This document shows, in pieces, positions 4,992-6,562 of a stretch of DNA of 6,562 nucleotides. A program made the translations under genes and the position numbers. A model generated the notes under the pieces. That model was not told where the DNA came from. It was given only the letters and a program-made list of their open reading frames with translations, and made no database searches. Source of the DNA: Propionibacteriaceae bacterium (lineage in GTDB: Bacteria > Actinomycetota > Actinomycetes > Propionibacteriales > Propionibacteriaceae); contig WRJP01000101.1 in assembly GCA_009778535.1 (NCBI GenBank), positions 1 to 6,562 of the forward strand, given 5' to 3'. The first letter of the stretch is position 1; each line of letters starts with the position of its first letter.

Positions 4992-5033
4992 TGACATTAA
5001 TGGCATTTCCCAAAAGAACGACTCCAAAGCGAC

Positions 5034-5039
5034 TAGTAT
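5034..5039 (+). promoter_or_regulatory. Candidate -10 giving a leaderless hpt transcript
   Basis: TAGTAT ends six bases before GTG 5046, so its last T is at -7 if transcription begins at the G of the start codon. This is the same geometry as at 3026-3031. No clear -35 is visible. The AAAGG touching the start codon is too close to act as a ribosome site. Confidence 0.45.
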
Positions 5040-5045
5040 CAAAGG

Positions 5046-5597
5046 GTGGATACCTCAGATGTCGCAAGTGATCTGTCCTGTGTTTTATTTACAAAAGAAC
5101 AAATCGCTGCCCGCCTTGCCGAAATAGCTGCCGAGATCGACGTCGACTACGCAGACAAAAACCCGTTGCTGGTTGGAGTGCTGAACGGAGCCGTCATGGT
5201 TGTCGCCGATCTGTCACGCGCCATGAAAATCCATTGCGAGATGGACTGGATGGCAGTGTCTTCATATGGTTCAGGGACGCAGACCTCGGGAGTGGTTCGC
5301 ATCCTGAAAGACCTCAACACCGATCTACACGGACGGCATGTGATCATCGTTGAAGACATCATCGACACGGGACTTACCTTGAGCTACCTCATGCAAAATC
5401 TCGCCACCCGCGACCCTGCCAGCCTAAAAATCATGACTATGCTGCGCAAACCGGCTGCCGTTCAAGTTGAACTGGACATCGCGTATGTGGGTTTCGACAT
5501 CCCAAATCAGTTCGTAGTCGGCTATGGCCTTGACTACGCCGGACATTACCGGAATCTGCATGACATCGGAGTGCTAGCTCCAAGTGTCTACGCCTGA
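5046..5597 (+). CDS. hpt: Hypoxanthine phosphoribosyltransferase
   Basis: A 183-residue cytosolic type I phosphoribosyltransferase that makes IMP (and usually GMP) from hypoxanthine or guanine and PRPP. The PPi-binding loop is VLNGA (45-49), the mobile loop contains SSYG (72-75), and the PRPP-binding signature VIIVEDIIDTG is at 99-109, with E103/D104 contacting Mg-PRPP and D107 the likely general base. Base-recognition residues are K135 and the VGFDIP stretch (148-153). The C-terminal GYGLDYAGHYRNL block (159-171) is typical. Length is normal. The only start consistent with the family N-terminus is GTG 5046; the nearby ATG at 5059 is out of frame. It is 54 bp after tilS and 268 bp before ftsH. 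Confidence 0.97.
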   Translation: MDTSDVASDLSCVLFTKEQIAARLAEIAAEIDVDYADKNPLLVGVLNGAVMVVADLSRAMKIHCEMDWMAVSSYGSGTQTSGVVRILKDLNTDLHGRHVIIVEDIIDTGLTLSYLMQNLATRDPASLKIMTMLRKPAAVQVELDIAYVGFDIPNQFVVGYGLDYAGHYRNLHDIGVLAPSVYA

Positions 5598-5865
5598 TTT
5601 TGCGCTCGCTCGCTGCCCGTGGGCTGCACAAACTGAGAGCGTCTCGCACACGTCAGCTACCACCATCCCCAGTCACATGCAGCGAAAATAACCAAGCACT
5701 GCTCAACGCATGAATGCACTCCTAATTTCGGTCTAACGGCGCAAGCCAGCTGCTTAACTGAGCTCAAAGGAGCAAACGCCACCGAATGGTGTGGGCAGAC
5801 CATTACCTGCGGAGCACTAGACTTGCATAGCTGGTCGGGTGTAAACCTGACAGAAAAGGGAGGCA
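5598..5865 (+). other. Intergenic region and leader upstream of ftsH
   Basis: No protein gene or known structured RNA is recognised. A TAGACT at 5818-5823 fits a -10 for ftsH but lacks a good -35. A bulged 8-bp hairpin lies at 5831-5853 (loop TGTAAA), directly upstream of the ftsH ribosome site. A 14-residue frame at 5786-5830, with AAAGGAG about 13 bases ahead, might be a leader peptide but has no run of regulatory codons. No clear T-tailed terminator for hpt is visible. Confidence 0.4.
5858..5863 (+). promoter_or_regulatory. Ribosome binding site of ftsH with short spacing
   Basis: GGGAGG is strong but ends only two bases before the ATG at 5866, closer than the usual five to nine. Confidence 0.6.
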
Positions 5866-6562
5866 ATGAAAAACAATCGGGTCTTAAGATCGCCACTGCT
5901 GTTTATAGGCGTAGCGATGGTGCTGTTCTTCATCATTTTGTCCGCTTTATCCAATTCGGGGGGCTACACCGAAAAGTCCATCTCTGAGGTTGTCGCACTG
6001 ATCAACAGTTCAGAACCTTTGAAAGAAGTCATCCTTACCGACGGTGAGCAGACCATAAAAATAGAGACCGCTTCAAATCCTCCAGCCAAAATCCGCTCGG
6101 TTTGGGTCGCTTCCCAAAGCGATGCGCTAGTGCAACGCCTGAATGAACGGGTGGCGCAGAAAACTCTCACGTCCTGGAAAGGCGAAAACCCGCAACCTAG
6201 TATTTGGAGCACGCTGCTGTTCAGCGTCGTTCCATTCATAATCATCATCGCCATTTTCTTCTTCATGTTGAATAACATGCAGGGCGGGGCGAACCGCGGG
6301 TTCGGATTTGGAAAATCTAAGGCGAAGTTATCTTCCAAGGACACTCCAAAAACCACCTTCGCCGACGTCGCCGGCTGCGACGAAGCTGTCGAAGAATTGC
6401 ATGAGATTCGTGAATTTCTAGCTGAACCGGGCAAATTCCAGGCAATTGGAGCCAAGATACCCAAAGGTGTCTTGCTCTATGGCCCCCCTGGTACTGGTAA
6501 AACTTTGCTGGCACGAGCCGTTGCTGGCGAAGCCGGAGTGCCGTTCTTCTCGCTTTCTGGTT
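5866..6562 (+). CDS. ftsH: ATP-dependent zinc metalloprotease FtsH, N-terminal part (cut by window edge)
   Basis: Only the first 232 codons are in the window. FtsH is a hexameric membrane AAA+ protease that extracts and degrades misassembled membrane proteins and some soluble regulators. Membrane segment 1 is at about 9-28; the small extracytoplasmic domain (about 29-112) includes a Tyr-Thr-Glu start and a DGEQTIKI strand; membrane segment 2 is at about 114-134. A Gly-rich linker follows, then the AAA domain opening with TFADVAGCDEA (164-174) and the Walker A motif GPPGTGKT (206-213). Walker B, the SRH region and the HExxH protease site lie beyond the window. The ATG is preceded by GGGAGG. 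The tilS-hpt-ftsH order is common in Gram-positive bacteria. Confidence 0.97.
   Translation, partial: MKNNRVLRSPLLFIGVAMVLFFIILSALSNSGGYTEKSISEVVALINSSEPLKEVILTDGEQTIKIETASNPPAKIRSVWVASQSDALVQRLNERVAQKTLTSWKGENPQPSIWSTLLFSVVPFIIIIAIFFFMLNNMQGGANRGFGFGKSKAKLSSKDTPKTTFADVAGCDEAVEELHEIREFLAEPGKFQAIGAKIPKGVLLYGPPGTGKTLLARAVAGEAGVPFFSLSG

Noticed and set aside
5786..5830. 14-residue frame in the ftsH leader as an attenuator peptide
   Set aside because: It contains no run of a regulatory amino acid, the ribosome site is about 13 bases away, and no alternative hairpins are evident; mentioned only in the leader entry.
5964..6464. 166-residue minus-strand open frame opposite ftsH
   Set aside because: The plus strand here encodes unmistakable FtsH membrane segments and AAA domain.
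1..6562. CRISPR array, insertion sequence, integrase, toxin-antitoxin or defence system
   Set aside because: No spaced repeat series, transposase or recombinase reading frame, or recognisable defence domain occurs; the genes are conserved housekeeping genes.

Overview
The window looks like chromosomal housekeeping DNA from an actinobacterium (Actinomycetota) of moderate G+C, roughly half by eye. The order ppa (divergent) / dacB-type PBP4 / DUF2342 HExxH metalloprotease / tilS / hpt / ftsH is the block I recall from mycobacteria (Rv3628 to Rv3624c) and relatives. The DUF2342 family is essentially actinobacterial. Neither complete tRNA gene encodes CCA, and at least two GTG starts sit exactly where a leaderless transcript would begin, which also fits. 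The genus cannot be resolved from sequence alone.

Positions 1-950 form a tRNA-rich segment. It starts with the 3' end of a plus-strand tRNA (possibly His), followed by a perfect 16-bp-stem palindrome. Next come a minus-strand tRNA-Gly(UCC), a minus-strand cupin gene, and a minus-strand class I tRNA whose anticodon reads UAA. An exact 16-bp direct repeat (142-157 and 696-711) brackets the cupin gene. Each copy carries a TATGAT -10-like element, one ahead of tRNA-Gly and one ahead of the cupin gene.

Positions 980-1609 hold ppa (inorganic pyrophosphatase) on the minus strand and a 75-bp divergent intergenic region shared with dacB. From 1610 to the end all genes lie on the plus strand: a lipoprotein-type PBP4 (dacB), the DUF2342 metalloprotease, tRNA-Ile lysidine synthetase (tilS), hypoxanthine phosphoribosyltransferase (hpt) and, after a 268-bp gap, the first 232 codons of ftsH, cut by the window edge.

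The genes link cell-wall trimming (dacB), decoding of AUA (tilS), purine salvage (hpt), pyrophosphate removal (ppa, which pulls PPi-releasing reactions such as those of TilS and Hpt) and membrane protein quality control (ftsH). There is no CRISPR array, transposase, integrase or recognisable defence system. The main oddities are the UAA-anticodon class I tRNA, the 16-bp repeat around the cupin gene, and the apparent leaderless starts.
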